Assembly: GCF_000189635.1 (NCBI RefSeq)
Contig: NW_002476262.1
Span: 248,001 to 312,000 of the forward strand
Direction of reading: 5' to 3'
Length of the DNA: 64,000 nucleotides
Source: Tetrahymena thermophila SB210
Lineage: Eukaryota > Ciliophora > Oligohymenophorea > Hymenostomatida > Tetrahymenidae
Within the stretch, counting starts at the first letter, position 1, and each line of letters starts with the position of its first letter. The translations under genes were made by a program, and so were the position numbers. Below, one piece after another: positions 51,626-63,914 of the stretch. The notes beneath the pieces were generated by a model, which did no database searches, had not been told where the DNA came from, and was given only the letters and a program-made list of their open reading frames with translations.

Positions 51626-52985
51626 AAGATATAGTTCAGTATAAAAGTCAAAAAAATGTACCTTAAACAAAATATATTTTTTTAAATAAAATGAAGATTC
51701 CTGATATTTGCATAAAGAGAAATATGTTTGTGCCAAAGATTTATATGCAAAAGGTGTGTAATTTTCTTACTACATACACTTCTTTAAAAGAATCTCTGAC
51801 TCCTTAAATTTACCTAGATTTTAATATGTTTTTTTTTATTACTATAAAAAATTAGAAATATATTTTTTGCTTCGAATAAAGTTCGATTATAAATAAAAGT
51901 TTGACCAAAAATAAATTTTAGTTGTTTTTTAAATATGCTAAATATTTTTTAAAGTTTATTATTTATTACCAATGATCCTTTTAGTGTCACCCAGTAAATA
52001 TAAGCAATCGGAGTGGAATGGAATTTTTAATATCAAATTTTCTAAAAGAATCTCAGCTTCCTTTAAATTATTCTATGAAATAAGATACTTAGATTGAATA
52101 ATTAATTTAGAGTAATCTGGTTAATACTATTCTTCAATATCACTGTAAATATTTTTACTTTACATATTTTTCTCTAGCTTAGAGCTGTTGTTTAGTAAGT
52201 CATTTTTTATTTTGTTTGATAAAGGAACTAGCTTAATTTCTGTTTTACCTTATTAGGGCTAATTTCCTGTTGATATATTCTTTAATTAACCATAGATATT
52301 ACTCCTACTTCTAAAGGATATTTTTTCTCTGCCGTCTGTATTTTTATTATAATTTTATGAATTTTAACTACCCTTAAAACTTTAACTTAGAGGGAGAGAT
52401 TAAATACTTCTTATTTGATTAGACTCTTATGAATCGTTCAGCATCAAATAACTATTAGGATTGTATGGAAAATTTTAATTGTTCTACAAATCAGTCCTAT
52501 TATTTCCGTATGATTGTAGCTTTTAGCTAAAACTATTATTTCTATATTCCTGCTGTAAACTATTTGCATTAACAAATTCACTATCTTTTTGTATTGAGTT
52601 TTCTTGGAGGTATCTCTTCTGTGATTCTTAGATTTTATAGTCTAATAATCTTTCTTTGTATTCATTTTATTTTTATTTCAACTCATTTAGGCTTTACTCT
52701 TTTTATTTTTACTGTAAATGTCTTTATTCATTTTTTTTTTATGCAATATAATTTATTTCTGCTATTCTCTCTATCTCTTTCACTCTTGGATCAATCACAT
52801 CAAAATTGTCCTTGGCGTTATAAGATTTTTCTCTTTTTTTATAAGGTGTGAATTTTAATAAAGGAAAACTTCTATTATAGAATATTTATCCGCCAATTAG
52901 AATACTCTACTATATATTTACCTTATTGAGAGATCATTTATATAAGCATCTTTCACAGATGTTGCGTTCTTTAAATATAAAAAAT
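51260..52985 (-). CDS. TPR-repeat protein (at least 465 aa), 5' end unresolved
   Basis: Exons 52922-52985, 51970-52832, 51662-51813 and 51260-51577 fit in phase. The C-terminal 250 residues contain tetratricopeptide-type helical repeats: SKYLISQNNLKEAEILLENL, then SEILLKKCMQQENYTPFAYK and LAQTYFSLCKYQESSFYLKK. The clearest repeat is ALSVLGQCLIKLGENLEASA with CFNKALEINPNQLEYYLYRS. TPRs bind peptide partners, often in chaperone, ciliary transport or cell-cycle complexes. The N-terminal part is a Gln/Glu/Lys coiled coil (LQQKQKEQSLNELKQKQNEY) and low-complexity sequence. The start codon is not in the exons found; an ATG at 53311-53313 (MGDEVKLKPP) is a candidate but does not splice in phase. Which TPR subfamily is not clear. 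Confidence 0.72.
51579..51628. repeat. AAAT tetranucleotide microsatellite inside an intron
   Basis: About eleven to twelve tandem AAAT units without interruption. They abut the 3' splice site of the last intron of the minus-strand TPR gene (sense TTTA repeats directly before the acceptor AG). Confidence 0.9.
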
Positions 52986-54213
52986 CTGTAACAAAAACTC
53001 AACAAATTTTACATAATTATCGAATATAATTTTTAGCTTAAAAAGTAAAATAATATTTATTATAGAAAATCAACTGTTTACTTAAAAATAGTATTTTTAT
53101 TGCAAATATTAAGACCTATAATCCATTTTATTTATTTATTTTATGTAAGAGTTATTGTGAAATTAAATAAAATTTAATAAGCAGAAAATCTAGATTTTGT
53201 TGTGCTATAATTACTATCAACCAATAAATTTCAGTTGTTGTATATTTTGAAGAAATTAATAAGAAAATTTATCATATAAATTTTTATAAATTTGGTGGTT
53301 TAAGTTTTACTTCGTCCCCCATTAGTACTACAAATTTTAGTAAATAAAATTAATTGGATGAATAATAGTATACTTTTAAACAAAAAGATATATTTTTATA
53401 TCTCAGTAATTTTTTTTTAACATGGTAGTACCTTTACCAAAAAATAAGAATAGCAGATAACTTTTTAGTTAGTAAAATTTTTTGAAAAATGAATTTTCTA
53501 TTTTTAAGAATGAAACTTTGGCTATTCTTTAAACAGTAATCAGATATTTTACCTATTGATATCATAAGGTAAAAATATGTAGAACATCTTAAACTGGTGT
53601 AATATCAGTAGGAAAAAAATTAAAATAGCAAAAAACAATAATTAATAAGATTACAGATATTCTTTATTAATTTAAATTAAAAATATTATTTATAATTGAA
53701 ATGTCATTAAAAGGAACAAACCAAAGCAAAAATGAAGCATTAAAAATATCTTTAATATTTTGGATTTGATAGGGTGAAAGAGTAAATCATTTAAAATGAT
53801 CTTCTAATAATGTGATTTTGATAATTTGAAGTTAATCAAAATATAAATCCAATTAGCTTATTTCAGGCTAACAAATAATTTTGTAAGCTGTATCCATCCA
53901 TCGTTCCATAATTAAGACCATAGAAAAGATAAAAGATAGTAGCATACAAAGATTGTAAATAAAAATAAATACTATATCTTTCGCAAATTATAATTTTTCC
54001 TGATGTCTGTAAATGAAGATAAATAATATCTAATTTGTAAATTTTTACAGAAAACAAGTTATCGTCTATCCAAACATCAAACTAATATCATTTGTACTTA
54101 AAATCTTTAAATTGCAGACAAAAATTAATAATAATAAATAATTAAATATTTGAATAAAATAAATAAATAATTAAGAAAACTTGAAGATAGATATAAAAAA
54201 CAGATAAACTAAA
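52986..54213. other. Spacer with possible upstream exon of the TPR gene
   Basis: Sequence is AT-rich. A short GC-richer run at 53305-53325 (minus-strand ATG followed by GGGGACGAAGTAAAAC) could be a start exon. Around 53700-54060 the sequence is a little less AT-biased on both strands, but no frame survives splicing tests. Confidence 0.35.
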
Positions 54214-56277
54214 ATGGAAAATATTGAAGATAACCAACCCAGATAATTGTTTTCTGACAAGCAAGGAAATATTGAACAAGATAACTTCCAAGTATTGACA
54301 TTTACATATTAACTTTATTTTAATAATAATTTTAAAAAGCTAATGGTATCAATCTGTCAAAACATACCTTAGTCAAATTATTTAATGCAGTTTTTTTTGC
54401 ATAAAAATCAGATTTAAGAAATACTAAAATCTTAAAAATTACTTTGAAAATGAGAAATTTAGTCAATGATGTTAGTGATATCATTGAGAAGGTTGAAAAT
54501 TTCATAAAACAAATACCCTCTTTCTTTTATTTTTATAATTGCTTTCTAATTCTTTAAACCAAATTTTTAGCATGCTTACCTGCAGCTGTAGGCATACATG
54601 TTTCAAGGTTATATTGAAAAAAATATATAATAGAAATAATATCACTTCTTATCCACATATTTGAAAAAGCTCTTTTATGTTAAAGTGTTTTTAGAAATTA
54701 ATATCTTATTTTTCTAAATTAAAAAATAGATTACTGTCCACGTTGTAGATCCTATCGTTAAGAAGGAAGGTGTTTCTTAACATGTTGTCTATACCGTTAA
54801 GGGTGAAGATAAGGTAAAAAATTTATATTTTAGCTTGATTAGAATTCTCTAACTATTTATAATACCTCGAATTCTAATACTCTAAATAGTCTAATAATAA
54901 TATATTTTAATTATAGTTAGGTACTTTTGAAGTTATTAGAAGATTCAGTGATTTTGATGGTTTGAGAACTTATCTCTAAAAGAGATGGCCTTCCTGCTAT
55001 ATTCCCCCTATCCCTGATAAAAAGTCTGTTGGTAATATGGACCAAAAGTTCATCGAAGATCGTAGAAATCTTTTAGAAGCTTTTGTAGTAAAGATTACTG
55101 AATTAAAGCACCTTTGGTACTCAGAAGAATTCTAATTATTTATTAGGTAAAGATATTAATTAAAAAAGTATTTTCTTAAGCAAATGAAGATGTGTTGATT
55201 TTATTGAATTAATAAGTAAAGAAAACACAAGCATACTTGATTATATAAATTAAATTAGCAATTAAAATAAAATTATATTATTTTAATTTAATCTAAATAT
55301 ATATTATAATTATAGAGGTACTTAATCTGATGTAGAAAAGTCTTTAAGCAAGCTTCCTGCATAAAATAACCAAGAATTAATTCAAAAATACTCAAATGCT
55401 TTCATGTATTTAAGTGGTAAGGAAATCAACCCTTCAATCGAAGGTAAGATCGACTCTTTCACTTAATACTTAAAGAAAATCGGTTCTTTGCTTACCAACT
55501 ACAAAGAATTTGCCAAGAATACTTTAGAATTAAGAGAAAAGGACAATAAGCAATATGAATTATTCATTTCTTACCTTCTTCCCGAATATGAAAAGAACTG
55601 CTTCACTGAATACATTGGTGCTGCAAATGATGGAAAGCTTATTTTTGCTTAAAATACTGATCAAAAACTTAGCTAACTTATCTCATAAGTCAAGGAATTC
55701 GTTAGCAAAGATGAATTAAACTCTCTTTACCAATTGATTAGATAGGAATGCAAGGAAATTAAGGCCTTCACTGAATGTATGGACTCTAGAAAGGCATTCA
55801 AAGAATCTAAGGAAAATTTGCATAAAAAGCATAGAGAATTAAAAAGCGAAGAAAGTAAAATTATATCTGGTAAGACTTCCTTTAAAAATGTCTTCTCCAA
55901 GAAGAGCAAGGAAGAAAATGCTTAAGAAATTAAGTAATAAATTGAAAACACTGAAGCTGAAATTTCAAGAGCTAGTGAAATTTATGATATTATGACTGTC
56001 GTTCTTGGATATGTTGAAATAGATAGATTTAAAGTAAATAATTGTCAGAAATTAAAAGATATTAATAATTCTTCTTTTTAAAATCTTAATAGGCTGAAAA
56101 GGAAGCTCTTTACTTCACTACCGTCAAAAAATTAGCTAAATATGAACTTGAATTTTCTAAATTAGTAATTTATTTCTTATTAAAATGTTATTTTTTTTTA
56201 AATAATTATTTTATTAAATAAAGAGAACCGAATTCTGGTCTTATATCTTAGAAAACCATAACTTAAGTAGCATTTGA
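54214..56277 (+). CDS. Sorting nexin, PX-BAR type (411 aa)
   Basis: Six exons join in phase: 54214-54291, 54730-54813, 54917-55146, 55316-56033, 56093-56164 and 56224-56277. A PX domain starts at about residue 27. It has VIRRFSDFDGLRTYLQ (the RRF core that contacts phosphatidylinositol 3-phosphate), the PIPDK loop and FIEDRRNLLEAFV. A long helical region from about residue 165 (EINPSIEGKIDSFTQYLKKI, then KNTLELREKDNKQYELFISY) to the end fits a BAR domain that senses or bends membranes. Together this is the SNX1/2/4-type layout used in endosomal recycling and retromer-like sorting. Exon 4 is GC-richer than the rest, as in a well-expressed gene. The first intron is 438 bp and may hide an extra exon, although the splice is already in phase. 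Confidence 0.93.
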
Positions 56278-56724
56278 AAAAATGTACCTAATGTTTCTTA
56301 TAAAATTTTAATCAGATTTAAATGTTTATGAATAATCAATATTCAAATAATATTGTCAAAAATGTCTAAGTTTAAATATATTTTCGTATGATCTTCTAAG
56401 TTAAAATTAATTTTAAATTAAACTCTATTTTAAAATTCTAAAACTTATTCAAAATTAATTATTTCATTAAAAAAAAAATAATTGATAGCTATGCAAACTA
56501 AATGTTAATGCTGATTAATTTCTCTTTTTTTTATAAAAATGCATTATAAGAAAATATCAATTTTTTAATGAACAAAAAGATATGTTTAAATAATAATTGT
56601 TATGTTTGTTTTAATGTATTAATAATGTATTCAATTTATAACAAAATTAAAATTAAAAAAAAATTTGCAGATTTTCATCAAGAATAAATTCATTTAAAAA
56701 TTAATTTGAAATATAGAATTGAAA
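56278..56724. other. AT-rich spacer
   Basis: It separates two plus-strand genes: 3' UTR of the sorting nexin and promoter of the next gene. No motif recognised. Confidence 0.55.
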
Positions 56725-58897
56725 ATGGAAAACTAACTTTTAGAGCAGTTTAAGAATTATTTATATTAATATCGTTATGAAGAAAACGAGTACATTTAGA
56801 GCATGTTTTTAGAAAGATCGTTTAAGTATGTCGAGTTAGAGTATAAGGATTCGTTGACAAATAATAAAATACTTAATTTTCCTGTTTATTCAGCTTTGTG
56901 TATCAATAAATAAACAGCTGCTATATGTTTATTTGATATATCAACTATGTTTAATATATTGTTTCCTACATAAAAAGAAAAAGATGAATTTGAATACCTA
57001 ATTACTAGCTAAACAGCTGTATGCCCTTGTTGCAACGAATAGATTTCTTTCAACTTTTTAATATATGATAGTTTTTTAGCTAATTTTCATGAATAAATCT
57101 CAAAAAAATAATCATAGTAGGTATAAATAATATGCTATTTTATATTAAAATTATTTTTTTAATAGATTAAATGAAGCCCCGCTTCTCAAGTTAGAGAAAA
57201 TTAGAAATTAGAGTTCAGTAAAGTATAATCTGGTCAATAGTTAGCAAATTGAATACCAGGGAATTGTAAAAATAAATGAAAAAGTTAATCACTTCTCAAT
57301 AGACCAATATTAAAGAATGTAGCACGATTTAGAAAAAGAAATTGATTAATTATAAGAAAAAAAGGATTATCAATCAAAAGAGAGTCAGTAGTAGATTGAA
57401 TCAGAGATAAAATTAAGATAAACGATTCAAAATATAATTGCTGATGAGCATAATAGAAAAGCTGATGAGCCTTCCACTTACTTAAAATAGGAATAACCTT
57501 TTAGAATATTAAAAATTGGTTAAGGAGATGGTTAAGAATATAAATCTGTTTAAAATAGTAAAATATATTTTTTTGCAAATAATAAGCTATATATAGGCTA
57601 GTCTTAGCTTTATTTATTAAAAAGATTCTAAATATTCAATCTCTATATCAAAAGAAATGAATAAGCAATAGGTATTTTTTCTTTACAAAATAACATTTTT
57701 AGATTTTAGCAATTGATTTTCTTTTATTAAGAAATTAGAATAAAAAAAACTAATCTTCTTTATAATTATAAATTTATATGAATAGTTCCTTTTAATATGA
57801 ATGATGATGAATTTAAAAATTTTAAAAGTTTGCTTATCTATGATGCTATTATCTTGATTGTAACGGCATCAAAGATTTATTCGCTGTAGATAATAAAAGG
57901 TTATGAAAATGAAAGTGATAAAAACTAATTGCTAATCGAAGAGATTTATTAAATATAAGATTTAATCTAAAACTAAAACAGAGTTCCCTAAATTTGCTTC
58001 ATTAATGATAACTTATACTTACTAGATTATTAAGAAGAGACCTAAACTTTAGTTTTTAAATGTATTAAAGATTTATTAATATACCCTGAATTTTAAGATG
58101 TTTCTTAGCCCTAAGTATATCTTGAAATTAGTGATTCTAGCTAAAATGAAAAAGTTCTTCTTTTTTTAGATGATTTTACATAGGAAATAATATTGTTAAC
58201 TCCTGATCAATATTTTATTTATGACATACAAAAAAATAGCTGGTTAGAAAAAGATCTGTAATTTCAAAAAGTACATGGTGTTTCAGATAAACTTAATTTT
58301 AAATTTTATGATTATCATTAAGATGAAGAATATAACAGTAAAGGAAAAAAAATTTAAAAAAACTATAACATGCCTGATAATAACTACGAAGAGTAAAAAA
58401 ACGTATATTTTATAGATGAAAGCGATGATAGTTAAGATGATGATTTGAATATTTAAGATATGCTTGAAAATATATTTGAAAATTCTCACTAAATAAAAAT
58501 TATTAACTATAAATAGAGGAAATTCTTCATTTTAAACATAGAAAAAGGATTCATTTATAAATTAGATTTAAGAAATATATAAAAAAATAACATAAATACA
58601 CTAGATAAAGTTGAGTGTATCATTAATTTCGATATATCCTCCTAAAACATTCTATACAAAGATAAACAGTTTTTTTATGCTATTAAAATAGAGTAAAAAG
58701 ACACTGCGGAGCTTGAGAATTAAAACAATCTTCAAGGACTTTAGGATTTAGAATTATAATTAGAAGAAGAACTTAAAATATACGATATAATCATACCTGG
58801 ATTTAATTCAAACGAGTAGTAATATTCAACTCCTTTCTATAAAAATTCAGTTTTATGTAAAGATTTTGCAATATTTTAAGTTTAGAAATTTGCTTGA
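56725..58897 (+). CDS. Unrecognised protein with CPCC motif and central coiled coil (669 aa)
   Basis: Three exons (56725-57116, 57166-57671 and 57786-58897) join in phase to 670 codons. The N-terminal part has TAVCPCCNEQISFNFLIYD, a cysteine pair without enough partners for a full zinc finger. A coiled-coil stretch follows (MQHDLEKEIDQLQEKKDYQS). The C-terminal half alternates beta-strand-like hydrophobic segments (YFFANNKLYIGQSQLYLLKR, KSLLIYDAIILIVTASKIYS, RKFFILNIEKGFIYKLDLRN) with acidic loops (DESDDSQDDDLN). This could be a beta-propeller; B-box/coiled-coil/propeller proteins are numerous in ciliates. That is inference from pattern only. The donor at 57117 (TCATA/GTAGG) was chosen because it keeps phase. 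Confidence 0.72.
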
Positions 58898-59312
58898 TAG
58901 AATAAGTAATAATAAAATTAGATTAGTTGAATAATTTTTTATAAAAAATAATATATTTTTATTTATTAATCTATATATCTATCTAAATATATCAAAAAAT
59001 AATTAATTTAAGGATAATTTTAAACTAAAAATAAATTAATAAATAAATTATTATTGTTAAGGAAATTTATGTTCCATTTCTAAATATTATTGAGAAAAAA
59101 TAAAATATTTACTTTGGATATTTTAACTAATAATAAAATTTTTTTTTGAATGAACGAATTTTAAAACTATTTAGCCAAATTTCTTAAATTTATAATGACA
59201 CAAATAAACAATAAATTAAAAATAAAGAATTCCATTTTTTACGGATTTTATTATTCATATCACATGATTTATTTATACAATTAATAACTTCCTTTTTGAA
59301 TGAATGAATGAA
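58898..59312. other. AT-rich convergent intergenic region
   Basis: It lies between the 3' ends of the 669-residue gene and the carboxylase gene. It ends in a short GAAT repeat (59297-59312) right beside the carboxylase stop codon. No gene. Confidence 0.55.
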
Positions 59313-62278
59313 TCACTCTAATTCTACAATCAACTTACCAGCTTGAACGAATTCGCCATCTCTGAATTTAACAGCTTTAACAACACCATCCTTTTTAGCT
59401 TTAATTACATGCTAATTTAAAAAAAATTTTATTATTACTATTTTATAATATTTATTTAAAAAATATGTTTTTACTTCCATCTTCATTGCTTCAAGGATGA
59501 CAATAGGTTAGCCAGCACTAACTTTATCTCCTTATTTAACATTTACTTTAACAAGAGTGCAAGGCATAGGAGCTTTAATAATGTTAGGGTCTTGAGTATC
59601 ATTTGAAGTAGAAGATCTGTTTTCTACTAAATTGTTTTCGAAAGTAAAGTGAAGTGCATCACCAAACTCGTTAAATACAACACAATCTTCACCTCTGATA
59701 AGGAACTATTATTTAATATTTATTCTTATTTTATAATTTTCTAATATTAAGTAAAAATTTAATTACATCTGTGTTAACAGTGTTTTCTGAGGAGGTAATA
59801 TTGATTTGAGATTCAGTAGTGAGAGTGTAAGCAACATTTTCAAATCTCTTAATAACAGTATGCTTAGAAGGATTTTTAATAGTTATATTCATCAAACCAT
59901 TTCCAGGATATTCAACATTAACTTCGTACTTTAATTATATGTTAAATTATTATCTTATCAATTATGTATGATTTTTAAATTTATTTATTTACCTTTAATT
60001 CGGTATTGATAAAAGCTGCAGAAGCCTTTAAGATAAAGTTTTCAGATTTATGATGATTCAATCTAAAGTTTTAGAGAGTTGAGTGAAGCTTAGTATTTTT
60101 TAAATTTTAAGAAATCTTGCTAACAACTGCACTCATGATGTATTGGTTTTCAATTTTAGTAACCTATTTAAAAATTAATATTTAAGCTAATTTGAATATA
60201 CTTGTTTGTTATTTGTTGATTACTTGTTAAAGAAGATCCTTTTTGTGCTTCTCAATAAAACCAGTATCATATTCACCCTTCAAGAAATCAGGATGTTGAC
60301 TGCATGTTCTTAAGAATCTCAAGTTTGTTGGTAATCCTACAACCTTGTAGTCATCTATTTGATAATATTTATATGTAAATCAAATAAAATTTTATTTCTC
60401 TTACTTAAAGCTTTGTTAAGTGTTCCGATAGCAGCAGATCTATCCTTACCCCAAACAACAAGCTTAGCAATCATAGGGTCGTAGAAGATAGAGATGTCAT
60501 CACCTTCTCTTACACCACTTTCTAATCTAATAACACCAGGTTCCTCCTTAGGCTCTCTAAAGAATTCGAGGTTACCATTACCAGGAAGGAAATTATTGTA
60601 AGGATCTTCAGAATAAATTCTTGCTTCAATAGAATGACCTCTAATTTTTAACTAATCTTGGGTCTTGGGTAATTTTTCGCCTTAAGCAACTCTTAATTAC
60701 CATTCAACAAAATCTTCTCCTGTAATCATTTCAGATATAGGATGTTCAACTTATAATCTTGTGTTCATTTCCATGAAGTAATATTGATTTGAAATCAAAT
60801 CGAAAATAAATTCAACTGTACCAGCATTATAATATCCAACAGCCTTAGCAGCATCAACAGCACTTGAACCTATATTAATTTTATTATGATTAAAAACTTA
60901 TTAAATTCAGCTATACATACCAATGCTATTTCTGAGATCCCAATTAATATTTGAAGGAGCTTCTTCAATGACTTTTTAATGTCTTCTTTAAATTGAGCAA
61001 TCTCTTTCAAACAGATGTACATAATTGCCATGATGATCACCAAAAACCTAATTATCAATTAAATTATTTTGAATTTGTTTTATAGGTTTTTAAATAGGCT
61101 TACTTAAACTTCAATATGTCTTGGCTTTTAGATATATTTTTCAATTAAGACTCTGTCATCTTTAAAAGCTTTCAAAGATTCTCTTTTGGCACTTTCTAAA
61201 GCTTCAAAAAATTCGCTTTCCTTAGTAACGATACGCATACCCTTACCACCACCACCTAAGACAGCCTTAATTAATACAGGGAATCCAATAGAACGAGCTT
61301 ACTCAAAGAGGCTTTAATTTTTAATAAAAAATAAATGAATAAATTTTTTAATTTTTTTATCTATTTAATTACTAATCTTTATCTTAGTTTTCTCCATGAT
61401 AACCAGGGACTACTGGGACCTAATAATATTGAATAATTTAATTCTATTCATACATGGAAATTTTGCATATTATTTACTTTTGCATTAGTCATAATGATTT
61501 TAGATTCACTCTTAGAACCCATTTTTCTAATTGCATCAGTTGGAGGACCAACAAAAATCTAATTTTTTATAAAAAAAGTCAGTTGAAAATTATTCTATAA
61601 ATTTAGTCATGGTAAAATAATTAATTCTTGCTTCTCTTTGATCATAGACAAATATAAATTGAAGAAAGAAATTTGAATTACAATTTTGTTTGTTGTACAT
61701 TCATCAGCAAAGTCTGCATTTTCTGATAAGAAACCGAAACCAGGATGAATAGCTGAACAGTTAGAGTCGTGAGCAATTTCTATTATCTTCTATGAATTCA
61801 AATAGCTTTACACTTTATATTAAGAAAAAGATATTTTAAAAAAATGTAGAATGAAAATGAAATATTTTTTTTTAATATTGCATATAATTTAAATATTCTG
61901 CATAGCTTTAATTCTAAATTAATAATGATGATAGTAATAATACATGAAGGTGCAGGACCAACTCTGTAAGCTTGATCAGCCATGCTAACGAATTTGCTAT
62001 CTCTATCAATATCTGAATAAATGGCTACTGTTTTAATACCCATCCTATGATTGATTAAAAAAATTTTATTGTTTAGGGCTTCATAATTTACTAATCTAAA
62101 TTATTAATCGCAAATTCTCCTTGTGTAAACAAAGTATTTTAGAATAAGAAGTAGGCTAAGCAATTTCTTTATGCGATTAAAAAATGATTATCAAACTATT
62201 TTTTAATTACTTCTTAGCAGTACGAATAACTCTACATGCTATTTCACCTCTGTTTGCTATAAGTAATTTATTGATCAT
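59313..62278 (-). CDS. Biotin-dependent acyl-CoA carboxylase alpha subunit, probably 3-methylcrotonyl-CoA carboxylase (about 671 aa)
   Basis: Phase-consistent exons: 62211-62278, 61944-62044, 61682-61789, 61478-61558, 61373-61419, 61104-61311, 60921-61047, 60405-60869, 60224-60354, 59993-60163, 59767-59928, 59475-59705 and 59313-59411. The biotin carboxylase domain has [30 protein letters not shown], the ATP-grasp loop [30 protein letters not shown] and [19 protein letters not shown]. The biotinyl domain has EAMKMEHVIKA, with the biotin-accepting Lys near residue 637. The EHVIKA context resembles MCC alpha more than PCC alpha. The enzyme carboxylates an acyl-CoA using bicarbonate and ATP (leucine breakdown if MCC). 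A short link of 2 mod 3 nt between 61943 and 61790 is missing and no GT-AG exon fits cleanly. No N-terminal mitochondrial presequence is visible. Confidence 0.9.
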
Positions 62279-63551
62279 TTATTTCCACAGTAATATGCGT
62301 ATTTTTAGTTAATCTTTTTATTTTTTTTAATGTTGATTTATTTTGATTTTGTATCCTTTAAAAAAGAAGATATATATTATCAGAGTTGAATTTTAACTGT
62401 GTATATATATATCGTATTAAATTTTTTATTTACTTATTTATTTCCTGAAAAAATTCTGAATTTTTCTTTTTTGTCATCACAATTGTATGTATATTTAAAG
62501 CTTGATATAAGATTTAATATTATGTAGGAAATATCCTAAGAAATCAAAAATACATCCTGTTTTTGTTTTCTGGTTATGCTTTTGACTTCAAGAATAACTG
62601 AATAAAATCTAAGAAAATAAAACATAAAAAAACAAAGTTCAAATAAAAATCATTTTATGGAATTTTATTTCAAGGAAAAGAGGAAATATTCAACACTATT
62701 TTTACTTTTGGCTTTAATCATTTTTTATTTATTATAAAACCAAAAATATCATTTATATTTAGTTTTTATAAGAATTTTATTGCTATAATTTGGATAGTAA
62801 ATATAACATTGTAACTCATAAAAAAATTTGATGAGATTTGATAATTTACTATGACCATTCTTTCTTTTTTTTTTTCAAAATAAATAAATATCTAGTTTTA
62901 TAATAAAATTTTAACTTATATAAATAAAAAACAATTTTACTGAAAAGTATATACTTTAAATTAATTTATTATTCATTAAATATTTTTCCATATTAATTTA
63001 TCAATCATTCCACAATAATAGCAATAAGAATTTGGTTTTTCCTTAAAAAATCTGTTTGTAAATATAAAATAGTAACAAACAAATTTGCAAACTCACATTT
63101 ATTAACTAATTTATTAATTATTTAATAATTTATAATTTAAAAGATAATTTTAGATATAAATACATTCATATCTTTCCAGAAACAATCATTTAAAGATTAT
63201 TAATTGACAATTTGAAATCAAACTTTGTTTAAAATTTTATTTTGATGTAATAAATAAACTGTTTCTAGAATTTTTGGTATAATCTAAATATTTTGAATTG
63301 ATTTTTTGTTAAAATTGTAAACATTTTATTTATTTTGTGTATAAAATTAAAAATAAGAAAAATGATTTATTATTTATTCTTAATTATTTTTTTATTTAAA
63401 AACAATTTTAATTCTTTAAAGTAACTTATTTACTTACTTTCCTTATTAATTTATAAGCTAAATAAAATTTGAAATCACCAACAATTTAATACAAATAAAT
63501 TTTTTTACTAGCCATAAAAATATATTAAATAAAATTATTTTTTAATTAATT
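62279..63551. other. AT-rich spacer
   Basis: Upstream of the carboxylase gene and downstream of the U2A' gene, both minus strand. No gene or fold seen. A presequence exon of the carboxylase would be expected here if it exists, but none was found. Confidence 0.5.
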
Positions 63552-63914
63552 TCAATTTAATTAAGAGAGAGTTTCTTCAAATAATTTGGCACTTTTTAAT
63601 TCACCTGATTTTAATAGTAATTCAATTCTATTTATTTCTTCAGCAGTTTATGCATTTTCTATTAATTACTTTATAAATAAAAAATAAATATTTTGCATAT
63701 GTCTATCTGTTTATCTATTAAAAAAATAATTTACTCTTATTTTTTCTTTTTTATCTTTAAATAGCTTGCCTTCCTCTTCTTCCATCTTTTGCTTTTCACT
63801 ATCAAAGTCAAACTTAGCTTTAGCTTATTCTCTTTCTTTTTATGTAACTTTTTAGAAATCAAGGAATCTTAAGGTTGGTATTCTAGAAATAACATAAAGT
63901 CTGTAATCAGGAGC
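63552..63914 (-). CDS. U2 snRNP A' (SNRPA1/Lea1-like) C-terminal part; continues beyond the window
   Basis: Two phase-0 exons (63735-63914 and 63552-63668) code the C-terminal 98 residues. The text APDYRLYVISRIPTLRFLDF followed by QKVTQKEREQAKAKFDF matches the end of the leucine-rich repeats and cap of U2A' (YRLYVIYKVPQVRVLDFQKV). The final helix TAEEINRIELLLKSGELKSA corresponds to the conserved C-terminal segment after the basic linker. U2A' binds U2B'' and U2 snRNA stem-loop IV in the spliceosome that recognises the branch site. The leucine-rich repeats and start lie upstream, past 63914 and off the right edge; the rest of the window (63915-64000) is intron. Confidence 0.88.

Noticed and set aside
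52594..52851. Plus-strand 85-aa hydrophobic frame
   Set aside because: Antisense to the coiled-coil exon of the TPR gene; hydrophobicity is an artefact of reading A-rich coding DNA backwards.
53690..54060. Possible small gene starting MSLKGTNQSKNEALKI on plus strand, and a 64-aa minus-strand frame
   Set aside because: The plus frame stops after 22 codons and cannot be extended by in-phase splicing; the minus frame has no independent support.
54228..54245. AACCAACCC resembling part of the Tetrahymena chromosome-breakage sequence
   Set aside because: It lacks the full 15-bp consensus, lies inside the first exon of the sorting nexin gene and has no telomere repeat nearby.
61798..62043. 81-aa minus-strand frame beginning [12 protein letters not shown]
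   Set aside because: Its first part is a true exon of the carboxylase, but the rest runs into intron sequence, so it is not a separate gene.
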